Notes: generated by a model not told the origin, from the letters alone. A stretch of 64,000 bases of DNA from Amyloporia xantha (GCA_036971615.1 JAYKKR010000053.1:90099-154098), one strand, 5' to 3'. Counted from the stretch's first letter, positions 1-11,912 are shown. Made by a program: numbers and translations.

Positions 1-183
1 CGCTGGCCTAGTCGACGGAAATCGCAGCTCATCGTTACTGCAAACTCGGCGCATCTCGACCAGTGATTGCCAGTGACAGTGACGTCCTGGGCGAGGTACT
101 GTAGCCAGCTGCTTGCCTCACGGTGTCCAGGCTCGGGGCCTCCGCTTCTCTAGCCTTCTACTAGGCATTCTTATGTTCTGACG

Positions 184-1096
184 ATGTCGACGACCATGGA
201 CACGACCGCTTCCTTCACGGCGTCGGCCACTTCCACCGCCACCACCGCGTCTCCCACCTCGGGCGGATCCACGCTAACGTCCTCTGCCTCCTTGTACTGT
301 ACGCCCATCGTCTCCGTTTGTGACTGTATTGCTAACGTCCTCTACTACTCAGTGTATACATTCCTCGGTAAGTTGGTTCTTCGACCTGTTCGCACCCGCG
401 GTCGCATGGCCATGGCTGACACCCGCTGCAGCGACCCTTGTCCTCCTGCTGTCCGTCTCTGCCGCGATCGTCGTCCGATCCTACATCCTGCGCAGACGCC
501 AGCGCCGCCTCGTCGAAGAGGCCATCCAGAACGGCACCTTCCAGCCCGCGCCCCGGCGCCCCCGCACGTTCGGCGAGAAGCCGACTTTGTACGATACGTA
601 TCTGCTGTCGTTCTACCATCGGTATTGGCAGCCCAGTTATGAGAGGGTGGTAGGGGGGAGCGGGGCGGATAGTTGGCGGCAGTTGATGGTGCGTCTTGGT
701 GCCCCCGCTGAGAGGTGCTTTAGCTGATGGCTTGCGGTGCAGCCTGTAGCTGCCACCCTTGTCACTACCGAGGACCCTGGGCGTGAACTCAGCGCTCCTC
801 CCGAGGAGACGCAGCGCCCGCGGCTGCACAGAGTGTGGCGGCGGATCTGGCCAGCTTCATCAGTTTCCCAAACACGAAGCATGAACGCCGCTGCTGGCCA
901 GCCTGATATCCCGCTGACGCCATTGTTACTGTCGCCCAGCCAGTCGACAGGATCCGGTTCGACGGGCAAGCAGCAGGTCACGCTCGCGTTCTTGGTCGCC
1001 ATGCCGGGGTACCACAAGAGCGAGGACGGCCAGTTGCCGAATGTAGAGTTTGGCATTACGCAGGTCCCTGTCCGCCCAGGTGCGGAGAGCCATTGA
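184..1096 (+). CDS. Putative single-pass membrane protein, three exons
   Basis: I read three exons: 184-367, 432-688 and 743-1096. The introns are 64 and 54 nt, each begins GT and ends CAG, and the joined frame gives about 264 aa. The N-terminus is a Ser/Thr-rich stretch (about residues 1-40) followed by a short Cys-containing segment. One hydrophobic helix spans about residues 58-80 (LVLLLSVSAAIVV) and is followed at once by a basic stop-transfer run (RSYILRRRQRR). This suggests an outside Ser/Thr-rich head and a cytosolic tail. The tail carries a Pro-rich patch and a PTLYDTYL segment that looks conserved in fungal unknowns. The second intron has an in-frame TGA, so splicing is required. I do not recognise a named family. 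A start at the ATG at 199 is possible. Confidence 0.6.
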
Positions 1097-1472
1097 GGGT
1101 AGGAGGCGAGGTATGTACGATTGGTGTGTGTGTATGACTTGTACTAGCTTTGCCAAAATTGCATATACGCTGATTGCATGTGTCGTTGGCCTCTGTTTTC
1201 TGGAGTTCATTGGACTATGTATCGTACACTCTGCTAATTAGCTTCAATGCGATGTAGTCATTTGGTTTTTGTAACCCCCAGACTGACGAGGAGAATGATA
1301 AACGGACATATGTTCTCAGCAAGCTGAGGTTGATTTGCATAAAAATACAAATGCTCGACTGTTGGCCGACGATGAAATGCGGAGTCGGCGACCTTCCTTT
1401 TCGGGAAAAGTACGGCCTGCTCTTTGCCACCAACCTCCTGCACGGCTCCGAGCTCAATTTCTCTACAAAACG
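1097..1472. other. Intergenic, no gene seen
   Basis: This stretch lies between the membrane-protein gene and the bL31m gene. It is AT-richer than its neighbours and is presumably 3' UTR plus promoter. The short frames crossing it are not supported by splice sites or recognisable motifs. Confidence 0.5.
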
Positions 1473-1964
1473 ATGATGAGCCTTGCCTCCGCACTGGCCA
1501 GCTGCTCCCGCGCGGCCTCCAAAAGCCCTCTCTCGCCATGCAGCATCGTGCTCACCCACACCCGCAGCGTGTCCTCCTCGCCGTACGGGCGCACGCACGT
1601 CTGGAAGCACCGGCAGCGGACACTGCCCAAGCCGTTCGTGCCGCAGTTCCCGCAGCGCGTCGTGCGCGCGGACGGGTCGACGTTCACGCACTACACCACG
1701 TCGCCGCGGTCGGTCATCCGGCTCACGCGCGACACGACGAACAACCCGCTGTGGAACGCGACGAAGTGGATGGCGGAGAGCGAGGAGGAGGACGTGGTGA
1801 CGGGCAGGCTCGGGAGGTTCAATAGGCGGTTCGACGGGCTGGGGGGACATGGGCAGGGTATTGACTGGATGAGCGAGGCGGCGGGTGAGGGGTTACAGGC
1901 GGAAGCGGAGGCGGGTGAAGGGGCTGGGGCAAAGGCAGAGGCGGGGAAAGGATCGAAAGCGTGA
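1473..1964 (+). CDS. MRPL36: Mitochondrial large-subunit ribosomal protein bL31m
   Basis: A single exon encodes about 163 aa. The first 30 residues are Ser/Ala/Arg-rich and lack acidic residues, as expected of a mitochondrial presequence. The core has the signature GRTHVWKHRQ, then PQRVVRADGSTFTHYTTSPRS, RLTRDTTNNPLWN and GRLGRFNRRF. The NNPLWN and RFNxRF motifs are those of yeast Mrpl36, the mitochondrial homologue of bacterial L31, part of the central protuberance of the mitoribosome. The C-terminus is a low-complexity Glu/Ala/Gly/Lys tail of about 40 residues, which is variable in this family. I chose the ATG at 1473 because upstream in-frame sequence does not look like protein. The gene is tail to tail with the MICOS gene, with 54 bp between stop codons. 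Confidence 0.85.
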   Translation: MMSLASALASCSRAASKSPLSPCSIVLTHTRSVSSSPYGRTHVWKHRQRTLPKPFVPQFPQRVVRADGSTFTHYTTSPRSVIRLTRDTTNNPLWNATKWMAESEEEDVVTGRLGRFNRRFDGLGGHGQGIDWMSEAAGEGLQAEAEAGEGAGAKAEAGKGSKA

Positions 1965-2018
1965 AAATTAATGGCGGTCTGCGTTCGCAATGAGTCCGAT
2001 ACGGCTATGTTTATTATA

Positions 2019-3026
2019 TCATACTAGTCGTCTAGGCTGCTCGTCTACTTTTTCCTCCACCGCCGCGGTCGCAGAAGCCGTCTTTTGCTCTGCGGCGGCC
2101 TTCACCTCCTCTACCTTGTGCGAAACAGCGTCCGTCGCAGACTCCACCTGCTGCTGCACACTCTTCACCGCGGCTGTCGTCTGACCCTCCACAGCCTTTA
2201 CCACCTTCTCTCCCCAGCCCAACGTTTCCTTGAGCTTCAATCCCGTCGCCTCCTCCACACGCACCACCGCGCCCTCCACGCCGCTCGCGAGCGTATCCCG
2301 CCCGCTCTGCGTCGCCTCCTTGATGCGCGCCCACGTCATCGCCGTGTGCTGGTTGGCGATCTCGTGCTTCTCCGCGAACGTCGGGAAGTACGTCTCCTCG
2401 AGAGCGCCGAAGTACGCGGAGACGTTGTGCGTCGTCTTGGGGAGGAAGTGGTTCAGCGAGAGCAGGAGGAGCGTGGGCGGGAGGAAGAGCCGGGCGGCGA
2501 TGCTGCGGTTGCGGGCGAGCACGGAGCCGGTGAGGGTCGCGACGCCGACGTAGAGCAGGCCGGGGGTGAGCGGCTCGTCGGGAGCGATGAGCGACTTGAC
2601 CCGGTCTGAGCGTGAGGCGGGGGCGTCAAGTCGGCGGACTCGGTACAGAAAATAGTCGGGACGTACTCTCTACGGCGTGCTCGACGCCGATCCACTTCGA
2701 AACGACACCCTGCACCTGCGCACGCGCATCCAAGTAGCTCGCGGTGACCGCCCTCCGCGCGACGCCGATCTGCTTCTCAAGCTCGGAGGGCGTCTCGAGG
2801 AGGAGGATGTCGGGCTCCCGGGTGGGATATATGGGCAGCTGGGCGTCGAGGCCCGTGGTGTGAGCTCGCTCGGGCTAGCCTGGTGGTGGACGTACCTTTT
2901 CCCTGGAGACTTCGTGGACCGCGACCGCCGCGGCGGTGAGCAGGGCGGACCTGCGTTGCTGCGATATCGTTAGAAGATATGTTTCGCTCGAGGACAGGGA
3001 GAACATACCGCGAGTAATCGTAGCAT
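2019..3026 (-). CDS. MICOS complex subunit, MIC26/MIC27 (apolipoprotein O) family
   Basis: There are four exons on the minus strand: 3026-3009, 2958-2896, 2838-2667 and 2605-2019. Introns are 50, 57 and 61 nt with GT-AG ends, and the product is about 279 aa. The first coding exon encodes only MLRLLA. After a basic, hydrophobic leader the protein has LPIYPTREPDILLLETPSELEKQIG, then a helical stretch ending in ENRVKSLIAPDEPLTPGLLYVGVATLTGSVLARN, and RLFLPPTLLLLSLNHFLP. The LxPGxLYVGVAxLxGSxLxRN pattern and the following hydrophobic helix are typical of the ApoO/MIC26-MIC27 domain. The last 90 residues are an Ala/Glu/Lys amphipathic helix. Members sit in the mitochondrial inner membrane and shape crista junctions. 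I cannot decide between MIC26 and MIC27. Confidence 0.85.
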
Positions 3027-3618
3027 GCACGCTAGGAGTGTACGAACAGGATCTTCAGTGGGCTCTGGCAACAGACACGACCGCCACCGTGTGCAGTCGC
3101 ACGGGATTTCCCGCGCCTTGGATATTGGGCGCTTTTGCGATTTCCGACATACATACGGTATTCGCATATCTTGCCTTGTCCAGTTCTCGTGAAGTCGGTG
3201 ATAAAATGGCTGTCTCGTCAGAATCTTGCTCAGTGTTCTAGTCTCTATTTTCTCTGGCCATCCTGTCGTGCCGGTCGGGCGTTTGTGCGATATGAAAATT
3301 GCCATATATTCCAGCGGCGTATGCACGTTCTTCGCTGATATCTCCATCCTGATATTTTGCGGTGGTGCCCGTGTGGAAAATACAGGTATCGATATAGGCT
3401 GTTAGTGAGCATGTAATCCTCGTGTCGGCGTGGTCATGTAAAGAGCACCACTTTGCGCTGGTCCCTCATCTCGTGCGGATCATCTCCACGGTACGTGGCT
3501 TTCCTCATCGTTGTCGATGGCCTACAGGCTATGCCCAAGCTGACGGTCCGGCTTCGCTCTACAAAGAGAATACGCTTTGATAGCTCAACATGGCCTTGGA
3601 CATCTTCTAGTGGGCTTG
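3027..3618. other. Upstream region between divergent genes
   Basis: This region lies between the MICOS start at 3026 and the small gene starting near 3661, and should hold both promoters. A minus-strand open frame at 3434-3700 overlaps it, but it has no recognisable motif and covers the start of the next gene, so I did not call it. Confidence 0.4.
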
Positions 3619-3625
3619 TATAAAC
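3619..3625 (+). promoter_or_regulatory. TATA box for the small gene at 3661
   Basis: The sequence TATAAAC lies 36 bp upstream of the ATG at 3661. A second TATATAT at about 3730 lies inside the proposed first exon and could instead serve the alternative start at 3751. Confidence 0.4.
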
Positions 3626-3660
3626 GGTGTCTTGGCCCTCTACAGATATAGAAACCTTGC

Positions 3661-4112
3661 ATGTGCACCGCAGAAGCTCAGTTACAGAATCTAGTCTCAT
3701 CGCCCTCTCACCCTGTCGAGCACTCCCCTATATATCGCACATTCAGCAGAATGCATATGTGACTCACCCTGGGTATCTAACTGACTCGTGTTTATTCCTT
3801 GGTTTAGCCTTACCCAGCGCCGTCCTGAAGGAACTAATTCAGCTCGTGGGGTCTGTCGACGCCAACACGCCTGAACTGCTGCCACTCGGGCACAAGGGAG
3901 TGCAGGAAATCCGAACCCGCCTCGTCCAACAATTCCGGTCCGCGCGAGCGAAGGGGTTTGACGAGGCCGTCGAGCAGACGAATTCGCTTTTGACGGTTTG
4001 CCAGGCGCATTCTGATGTGTTCGCGCCGGAGATGTCGCAGGGAATCCTCGGGCTTCGTGGACAGATCGCGAACCAAATTCAGCTGATGGGTGCTTATGCT
4101 AGGGCATGGTGA
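3661..4112 (+). CDS. Small unknown protein, two exons
   Basis: Exons are 3661-3758 and 3818-4112, joined over a 59-nt intron (GTGACT...CTAACTGAC...ACCCAG). The product is about 130 aa, or about 100 aa from the alternative ATG at 3751. The second exon reads VLKELIQLVGSVDANTPELLPLGHKG and continues as mostly amphipathic helix to MGAYARAW. No transmembrane segment or signal peptide is visible. I do not recognise a family. A pairing of short first exon with helical second exon also occurs in the 60-aa gene at 48.0 kb, but the sequences are not clearly related. The reading frame is well supported in exon 2; the start is less certain. Confidence 0.5.
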
Positions 4113-5062
4113 ATGTCTCGCTCTTGCTTCCAGGGCTGGGCGCTCGTGCGCCGTGGTCCGCGGTAATTCAGAGGCGTCATTGTCAAAATTGTCTGCTGGA
4201 GCGTGCACTGTCTTGTACATGATTCGCTTATATCTCAAGTGGACGCTGTTCCGTGTCTACGGCGCTTATTTCTCCGTTGTAAGTGATGGAGTACTTCCCG
4301 TCGCTGTTAATGGTATATTTTCTTTGATTTTTGATAACCCTGAAGCGCAAGATGATCAACTTCCCGCTCGTCTATCCATTGGGAGGGATAAGGCGCTCCA
4401 TTTCATCTCGTCAATCATGCGTTCCTCATAGCACTGGATGCTTCCTCAGTGTAGTTGTCCATGGCATCCATCAATCTGGGACGAGAGCCGGCGAGCAACA
4501 ATCCAAAATGGATGCCCGCGCCGTGGGTCCTGCCGCATAGTCATGCTCGAGTCGCAGGTGTGAAATCGACGTGAACTTTCTACGCGGGTCTCCACCACAT
4601 AATGGGAGAAGGGATTGTACTTCGTACACGGCTTGTAGACAACAGGCGACCACATAGTCCGCCATCTTTCCCTTCACGCATTATCGGTCAAATTGAAACG
4701 ATTGAGCGTGTATGAGAGTGCCGGCGAGTACATCCTCTCGAAGTCAGCTTGGGACGTTTCCTCTTAGAGGGAACACCCTCGTCAAAAGGACTCAACTACA
4801 CTACTAGGTGCATTGTTCTCGTGAGCCAAACCGAACATAGGGTCTCTGTCTCGCATCTGACATGTGCTGGATCGCTGCTTCTCCATTTTGACATGAGGAT
4901 GTGGAGGACGTGAAATAGCTCTCAGGGAATCTTCCGAGCTCCTTTTAAATTTTTAGGGGAAAACCAGCAATAAAATGCAACAATTGTAAGGGGTTTGGAG
5001 CAACAAGACTGGGCGTGTGAAGCAGACCGCCAGATGTGCCAAGGTGGCGACCCGATCCCATC
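4113..5062. other. Intergenic, AT-rich, no gene seen
   Basis: No supported gene. At 4535-4556 there is a fragment (GCCGCATAGTCATGCTCGA) that resembles the leader sequence of repeated units B and D (GCATAGTCATT), so a decayed piece of that unit may lie here. Confidence 0.35.
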
Positions 5063-5086
5063 GAGATCTAAGATAGTCTTTCTCTC
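5063..5086 (+). repeat. GAGATCT box, copy 1
   Basis: First of five dispersed copies of a GAGATCTRAGATWGTC-TTTCTCTC element. It lies about 430 bp upstream of the TATA box of repeated unit A. Its flank (CCGATCCCATC) resembles the flank of copy 4, upstream of unit E, so those two units share upstream homology. Confidence 0.6.
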
Positions 5087-5230
5087 ATCGTCGCCTTTCT
5101 CTGTTATCTCTCTGACGCGCTCTGTACGAGACTTCTCTGCTTCGCCCTTTATTTATTCATGTAACGCCTGACTATAAATACACAAACAATGCGTCTTGTT
5201 TCCCTTCGAACGTCTCTGGCGTGTGACAGC

Positions 5231-5292
5231 GGCAGCCCAGTGGCAAGGCCCGTCACTTCACGGCAGCCCAGTGGCAAGGCCCGTCACTTCAC
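5231..5292 (+). repeat. Tandem 31-bp repeat, two perfect copies
   Basis: The 31-bp unit beginning GGCAGCCCAGTGGCAAGG occurs twice in direct succession without a mismatch. A third, degenerate copy follows to about 5320. It lies between the GAGATCT box and the TATA box of unit A. Confidence 0.85.
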
Positions 5293-5495
5293 GGCACCTA
5301 CAAAGCAAGACCCGTTACGATTATCACTCCCTGAACACAGATGATCCAACTTAATCAGGAGGATTCTTCCGTCAATCTCAAGACAATAGATACTTTTCTC
5401 AACTCACTCTCGGGATTGGATTATTCGGGCAGTGGCACAAAGCACAGTGGAATGTGGTGTAGCATTGTCATGGCGCTACCTGAATTGTCCTTCCG

Positions 5496-6662
5496 TATAA
5501 AAACCCCTTACCACGGAGCTGAGATGGACAGCACTTGCCCCTCGTAACAGCTGTCGCTCACAGCTCGTATTTCCCCTAGAGTCACTGCAGTCTCCCCCGA
5601 CGGTACCCTTGGGCCAATTATCCGCGATGATTGCCACACGTCTCATATGCTTTGAGTTTCTGATTCAATCGTCAAGCACGAAACCGCTTCTACTCAACAC
5701 GTATAGTTTTTCAAGAGGTGGCTATCACGCACCTATTTTGCGACGATGACTCCTCCATCTCCCCAGAGCGAGGAATATACACAAATGGCTATCCCGCAAA
5801 TCACGTCATGTCACTGCAGTAGGCTGCTCCCTGTCGGCTTGCATCGTATATTCTAAACTAATAGCTGTCTATATGATAGGACGTCCCGATGCGATGAACG
5901 TATCACCTTGTGTCCCTCTTCGAACAAGGACTATGCCGGACTGGCAGATTGTCGTCGAAAACCACCTTTGACGACGAAAAACCCTTTCAACATTGCAGTA
6001 GTACTGTCTTCACCTTTGGTCATAGGGCGCAATGGATCCTTTATCAACACCTATGCGAACAATATCATGAGAGTATCGAGGTTCTATCAGGCCAAAGCTA
6101 AAGATCCTTGCATTTTGATAGCGATATTCGTTTTGAAGGCTCGAGAAAGACAAACGTCGTTGTTCACAAGCGAACGGTACCGATCGACTATGAACGGACA
6201 CGGCAATTTACCCTTAACGTTCAGGTATATATTGCAATTTCTACCTTAGTACTTGCTGACAGAATTGTATTTCAAGCAGAAGAGATCGACTGCCAGCACC
6301 CATGCAGCAACTGTCGTAGACAAGGACCATGGGCTGTGGTGATTAGCCAGCAAGACTCACCATTCAGATCGCGACAGCATATGGAGCTACTGCGGAGGTT
6401 TGCCTTTCGTGCTCTGCATTTTGACCGCTTTGACCAATCTAGAGGTATATGCAGAAATCAAAGAGAACATCCATCAGAGAGAAAGATCTGTCGCTTAGCT
6501 ATTCGACGCGAACCTCGGGGTCTTGCAAGTCTTCTGCGCAGAAGAAGCAAGCTTGAACTCCTACCAACTCATCTCGGTCCTCAAGTCCGCCCAAATCAAT
6601 GAATAACGGCCGCATATATGTCACAGCGATGAGATATCGATGTCCTGTACCACACCTCCATA
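5496..6662 (+). repeat. Repeated unit A (TATA - 5' box - 3' box), probably decayed
   Basis: TATAAAAA starts at 5496. The 5' box TTTCTGATTCAATCGTCA is at 5657-5674 and the 3' box TGTACCACACCTCCATA at 6646-6662. In the frame that reads SDSIVKHE through the 5' box, an ATG lies only two codons ahead of a TGA, so the small protein seen in units B and E is probably interrupted here. The interior has several overlapping short frames without recognisable motifs. The spacing of the three boxes matches the other copies. Confidence 0.6.
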
Positions 6663-8334
6663 TTTTGACTCATTTAGACCCACTTTGGATGTCGCTTTCT
6701 TCGTTCGGATAGATTCACGCGCATGGTTTAATTAGTCTAATACTTACCATTCCTACAAATTGATTGGAATTGATGTCGATATACGACCAGGTTACCTCCC
6801 ATGGGCCCTTGAGATCGGCATTGCATATCAGCGTGGCCTTACTTGCAAAATGACGAGCCACGCTAAGCACGTATCTCTTCTGAATACTGGGCTGGATCGT
6901 GACAAGTACGTAGGCTACCTCCATGGCATGGAATCAGATTCACGACTTCCGCATTTGCGGCTGCGCGATTTGAGACCTTCATTATTAATTGCTCGCACGA
7001 CAACGCCTTTTCTTTCAAGATAGATGTTGCAAGAGATCTCGTTGAGGATTGCTGTCCTCCACAATTTCTGCACTCGCACTTGCAATAGCGTTACACGACT
7101 TATTATGAATCACCTTGGTCGGCATTTGTGCAAGAGGGAGACTACAAAACAGGTCCAAGTAAAATCTCGTCACAGTATGATGAGAGTAGAATGCTCAATA
7201 TTAGATAGGTACGCAGTAGAAATACACTTGCCAGTGGTGGGAAGACACGACGTTCGCCCGCAGCCGATGGAACGGTAGACGGTAATGGCAAATCTCTCTA
7301 TCAGGCCAAGGAGCAAGGGTAAGCAGGAAAGCTAAACAAATCCAGATTCAGTGTTCCAATTGCGTAATACTCGCACATGTCGAGATGACAGCATACTCCT
7401 CTTTCTGTCGACGGACTGCGTTTGAGAACCGACCGGCGTGTCTAGCTGCCAAACTATATCTTCTCGGGTTGTACTCGCCGCTGTATGACATACACCGCGT
7501 TAAAATGCGTGTAATGAATTCAAGACATACCTAAATATTCTTGATCGCCGCTGCCTACCCTCGGATCCACTGGTCGTGGATCCAGGGCATGATAATGACG
7601 TGTATTCAAGTTGCTCTGGAGAATTATTACTGCGCCCAGGATCAGAACGGCCCCTTCATCGCACTATTATGCACACCTTGAAATACAGATGGCTTCAGGT
7701 TAGCATGTTACGGGTGTTAATGCGTCGTCGGTCGAGGCAAGGAGTTCGTCTGAAAGGCGGGTGACTTACGGACATTGCCAGTGGTCACATGCCACGCGTT
7801 TGACACGGTGATCGAGATGCACCAGTCTCATCTTGCACTTGGAGCGCGGGGGGCAACTCCAGCTCGACGGAAATATTCTGACATGACCACACTACATAGT
7901 CCTCTGCACTTTCCTACGCAAACTGACAGCGAAACAGTGCGACAAGATGCTGTCGTTTTGTCCATTATACCTGTGGCCTATTCCTGCGATTGAGCTCAGG
8001 AGTAGAACGTCCTCTGGTCACCCAGTGATCACCCACGGGCGAACTGAAAGAAAGAAATTCCACCACACTTTGACTGCTTCTACCGCCATAAAACAAACTT
8101 AGCTGTTGCTCATTGGACAGTATGTTGCATACCAGCCGACAACTCAGCGCTCTGGCTTTCAAGTTGTGTGGCCACTCCCTCCTCGAGACAAAGGGCTCTG
8201 AGACAATGTTCCAGACAGGTGGGCCACGCATTGTACATGGCACAATGACTCATAAATGATTGTCTCAAAGGATGGGCTGGGCCTCCTGGCGTGTGCTTTG
8301 ATTACAGGTGGCCCCCGCTACAAGTCGAGCGAGG
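6663..8334. other. Intergenic between units A and B
   Basis: No frame longer than about 90 codons and no convincing splice-linked gene. I see nothing identifiable here. Confidence 0.4.
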
Positions 8335-9604
8335 TATAAAAACCCATCTCGCAACGCAGAAACACACACTTCACACCCCTCGCAGACTTTAGTGCCCTCC
8401 TATCCTCTCGTAACGTGGTATCATTGCACAGCACTTGCCGCATAGTCATTCACATGTATCGTCCCCTTTGTCCTTTCCGACTTTCTGGTTCAATCGTCAA
8501 CTATCGCCACCGCAGCTTCCCAACAGCGGTGCGAAGTCTTGCGAACAACGTGCCTACTCCTCAGCGCCATCTGTCACATACAGCGGTGCAGAGTGTCGGG
8601 AATCCTGCGCGTAGTGAGATGCCTCGCCAGGACGACCAGGAACGCAATGTGGCTTCCCTACCGCGACAGTAAGTACACCCTATCTCGTTGTCACGTATCG
8701 AGTCCTTTCCAGTGCCTTACTCTTTTGCTTAGCAGCTATCCGGGTACGACATCGGCCTAGATTATGATCAGGGCCGGGTTGTCTCCCCCGCTCATAAACG
8801 TGCAAGTGTGCACACTCTTCATCGTCCTCCTCGAACTTCAGCGAGACTTATCTGCAGGGACAGGATGCATGCGCGTGTAAGCTCATTAGCGATGACTGAC
8901 ATGGGGAATGGTGAGTCATCCTTGCCGCAAGCTGTGATCAATCCCACCGACTCGGGTTTCTACAGAGCCAGGCATCAACCTGCACGTTGATGAATTAGAA
9001 CTTCGAACTTCGTCTCCATCGAGGAATTCGTGGTGGCCCTAACCTGATCTCTTGCGGACGACATCACTGGGAGTTCCGATCTCTAGCCGTCTGTGTACCG
9101 TCTCTCTGGCCGATGTAGCCTTTGCTAGGCACCCGGTCATCGTGCGCCCACGCCTGCGCCGACGTCGAACAGCCACATCTGATCCAATTCATGCTGCTTA
9201 CTCCGCAAATCGACGAGTGGATATTGCAAATCCTTTCTCACGCGAAACGATTTCAGGCTTGTATCTTGATGCAGACTGGCTCGGTGGCAAGACTCATACG
9301 GATCCATGGATGACAACACGCTCCTCTCATGGTCTTGCACACTCCTCTCATGATCTTGCACAGTCGAACTCATTCTTGATGACAGTCTACATGTATCATT
9401 ACGGGCACACTTGTGACGACGACCCGCCATTGGACGATGTCCGCTTAGACAGGCTGTGCCACAGCTTCGGCATGCCAGCGTTAGTGGCCGGAACAGCTAG
9501 GTCAATTATTTCTCAGGTGGAAAGATCAACATGGCAGAAGTGGACGACCAAAGCATTGAACAGTCACCTGCTGCCGGACCGCTACCTTGTACCACATCTC
9601 CATA
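8335..9604 (+). repeat. Repeated unit B (TATA - 5' box - 3' box)
   Basis: TATAAAAA starts at 8335. The 5' box is at 8482-8499 with one mismatch (GGTTC instead of GATTC), and the 3' box TGTACCACATCTCCATA is at 9588-9604. The leader contains GCATAGTCATT, shared with unit D. This copy carries the clearest small open reading frame of the family, annotated separately at 8454-8760. Confidence 0.65.
8454..8760 (+). CDS. Small unknown protein of unit B (SDSIV family), two exons
   Basis: Exons 8454-8668 and 8733-8760 are joined over a 64-nt intron (GTAAGT...TTGCTTAG) and encode about 80 aa. The ATG lies 119 bp downstream of a TATA box. The N-terminus reads MYRPLCPFRLSGSIVNYRHR. The LSGSIV peptide comes from the conserved 5' box and corresponds to VSDSIVKPG in unit E, LSDSIV in units C and D, and PSDPVVEP in the minus-strand unit. 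The rest is Arg/Ser/Pro/Gln-rich and polar, without a membrane segment. I know no family with this motif. Further splice-like sites downstream (GTGAGT at 8911, TACAG at 8965) may mean other transcript forms. Confidence 0.4.
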
Positions 9605-10110
9605 TCTGTACTTGTCATACATGCATGTACACATGTCGTGTCCTATAATATATGAATCGCCATTGTGTCAATAGACCACACGTCCGAGTCTGTCAATCCC
9701 CGGGCCTACCATCAACCCACGATGCTGCGTGATCTGGTCCAGTAAAAGACATTCAGGAATCATGCATACCGCCGAGGTGCACGGGGCGGAGGACAATGTA
9801 GAGACCAACACAGACAAAGGCTCAGATAGGGGACTCGTCGATCTCGTCATACCGTCCATGCGCGCGGTTCGTATATCCACCCTCAGTCGGAATCCGAGCA
9901 GCCAGCCTCTCTTGCATGCAGCAGGGGGCCTTGCCTTGCAGCACGTACCCATTCCGCTTCAGGGCGAAGGGGATTCTCAATGATGGGCACACTTCAAACG
10001 TACACGATTTCTCAGACAGACCGGATATACTTCAGCTAAATGTCTTATTTCATGCTTTACAGATGGCAGGGTACCTCGGCCAGAAAACAATCCGCAGAGA
10101 TAGGGTTAAA
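9605..10110. other. Intergenic between units B and the minus-strand unit
   Basis: Lies between two 3' boxes that face each other (9588-9604 plus strand, 10111-10127 minus strand). No supported gene. Confidence 0.4.
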
Positions 10111-11019
10111 TATGGAGATGTGGTACAAGACTGCTGAGACCTGTGGGTGTGTGTGATCCATCAACAGCCGCCGCCTTAAGCTGCAGGATGGGTTGATAGG
10201 TATCCTCGCTTACTTGTTTCGGGCCGACGATGTAGAAGTCCGCAAAGTTCGCTTTCGCCTTGTATCGCGGTTCCACGTTCGTGCCCTCCATTCCTGCGCC
10301 AATGTCTGAATCAGCATGGTTGGTCGGCACATAAGCCGGGATATGCAAACCTTCCCCAGCACCATAGCTGATGTGTTGCTTCACGAGGCCATCTGCCTCC
10401 ATCCATAGACCTGCTGTTAATAGTGCGGCGCCGATGTATACCATGGAGGCATGCCTGTCACTTCAAACCCGGTCAACTTCCAGGAAATGCCGAAGCGAAG
10501 ATAGAAAGACATACCTGAAGAACAACGCCGATAGCCTTCTGTGGCCAGCCGTGGTCGATCGGTATAGTGCATTTGTAGATGATGGCATTCATCCCCACCA
10601 GCCCGTGCGTCGTTCAGCACTGTTTTGAAAGAATCCCAAAGTCTTCATGGGGTTTTGTGAGCGTATACCCTTGAAAGGCTCGCACAGGATGGTGACCGCG
10701 GAGGCGGAGGGGACAGCGCCGCATCCTCCTGGATAGTCTGGCCATTATCAAGGGAGACCGTTTACGCATAAACAAGATTTGTGAGAGTGATGCATGATGC
10801 CGCGAGAGGGGGATGCTTTTGGCGGAATGAGGCTTTGAATATGTGCACGAATGGATGTTTTCTGGCTCGACGACTGGATCAGAAGGTCGAAAGAGATGAG
10901 ACGATACGTATGTCCCGCCACATCCGCGGGGAAAAGTAGCGCAGATTTTCATGAGGACTAACGGGGACGTGTATGGGTTGTGTACGGCAAATACTAGTAC
11001 GCGCATGGGAGACTTTATA
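10111..11019 (-). repeat. Repeated unit on the minus strand (divergent copy)
   Basis: On the minus strand TATAAA lies at 11019-11014, the 5' box at 10885-10868 and the 3' box at 10127-10111. The 5' box is divergent (CTTCTGATCCAGTCGTCG), but its translation PSDPVVEPENIH still aligns with VSDSIVKPGSTHF of unit E. An ATG at 10952 opens a frame MKICATFPRGCGG... that runs through the box to a GTATAC donor near 10668. The 3' box reads LVPHLHI followed by a stop at the end of an open frame that starts near 10444 (VYIGAALLTAGLWMEADG...). I could not join the two halves in one frame. Confidence 0.5.
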
Positions 11020-11732
11020 CTCAGAAGGTGGCGGCCAATGCAAGGATCTGGGAGCCAGTGATACTGCGCTTTGACCAAAGTGGCGACTTAGCCCAATTCC
11101 AAAAACAGGGGCATGGTGTGAGAGCAAAGCGCGATGGATACATTGTCACAGCATAAGGGACGTACCAATTAACTCGACAGAATTGGGTGAGGAAGCGTTT
11201 TCTCATGTGAGTAACGCTATTAAGACGCGCCACACCAAGCTGTGAGCAAGTCAATCGAGTCTCATACGGTGCAGGTACAAGCAGGGAATGAATCTTCCTA
11301 GATTAACTAGAGCGTTTACATAGGCTGATGCGCACTGACCATGCTTGAAGGCAGAATACGACGACGCATTGATCACCGCCTCTCTGAGAACAAGGAAGTC
11401 AACACCATATACAGCGGCCAGCTTGACATCTTTCTCGACAATATATACGAGCCATGTTTCCAGGTATAAAGTACACGTCTGACCGCACTGTGTTGCTCGA
11501 CGGTGACATGCGATGAAGACGACTCGAGCCCATTAAGATAGAAATAGTGGTTTAATCACGTTTACTCCAAGATGCCTGTAATTAATAGCAAGTTCATATG
11601 AGATTAGAGCGTTGAGCCTCTCTTCAGACTGGTAGGTGGACACTAGAGGAAGAAAGTCTTGCTCCCGTCAATGGCGAGTCGGCGACGGCGTGGCGTAGCG
11701 AGCAGGGTCACGTGCTACGTGTCTATGCGGTT

Positions 11733-11756
11733 GAGATCTGAGATTGTCTTTCCCTC
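11733..11756 (+). repeat. GAGATCT box, copy 2
   Basis: Reads GAGATCTGAGATTGTC-TTTCCCTC. First half of a roughly 180-bp direct repeat upstream of unit C. Confidence 0.6.
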
Positions 11757-11912
11757 TCATCTTTGTGGCGCGCTACTGGCGAACGCTCTTGCTGCACTCT
11801 GTCGTGGGCTTTCTGAAGCGGAAATTCACATCTGAATCTATTTATATATCTATTTACGCCATCCGCTGGCTGGTGTGGCAAGTAGCACGTGCCTACGAGC
11901 TTCGGGGCGATC

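Noticed and set aside
332..829. Long minus-strand frame opposite the first gene
   Set aside because: It is antisense to exons 2 and 3 of a gene with good splice sites and has no recognisable protein pattern.
3434..3700. Minus-strand frame of 88 codons
   Set aside because: It overlaps the TATA box and first exon of the small gene at 3661, and no motif or upstream promoter supports it.
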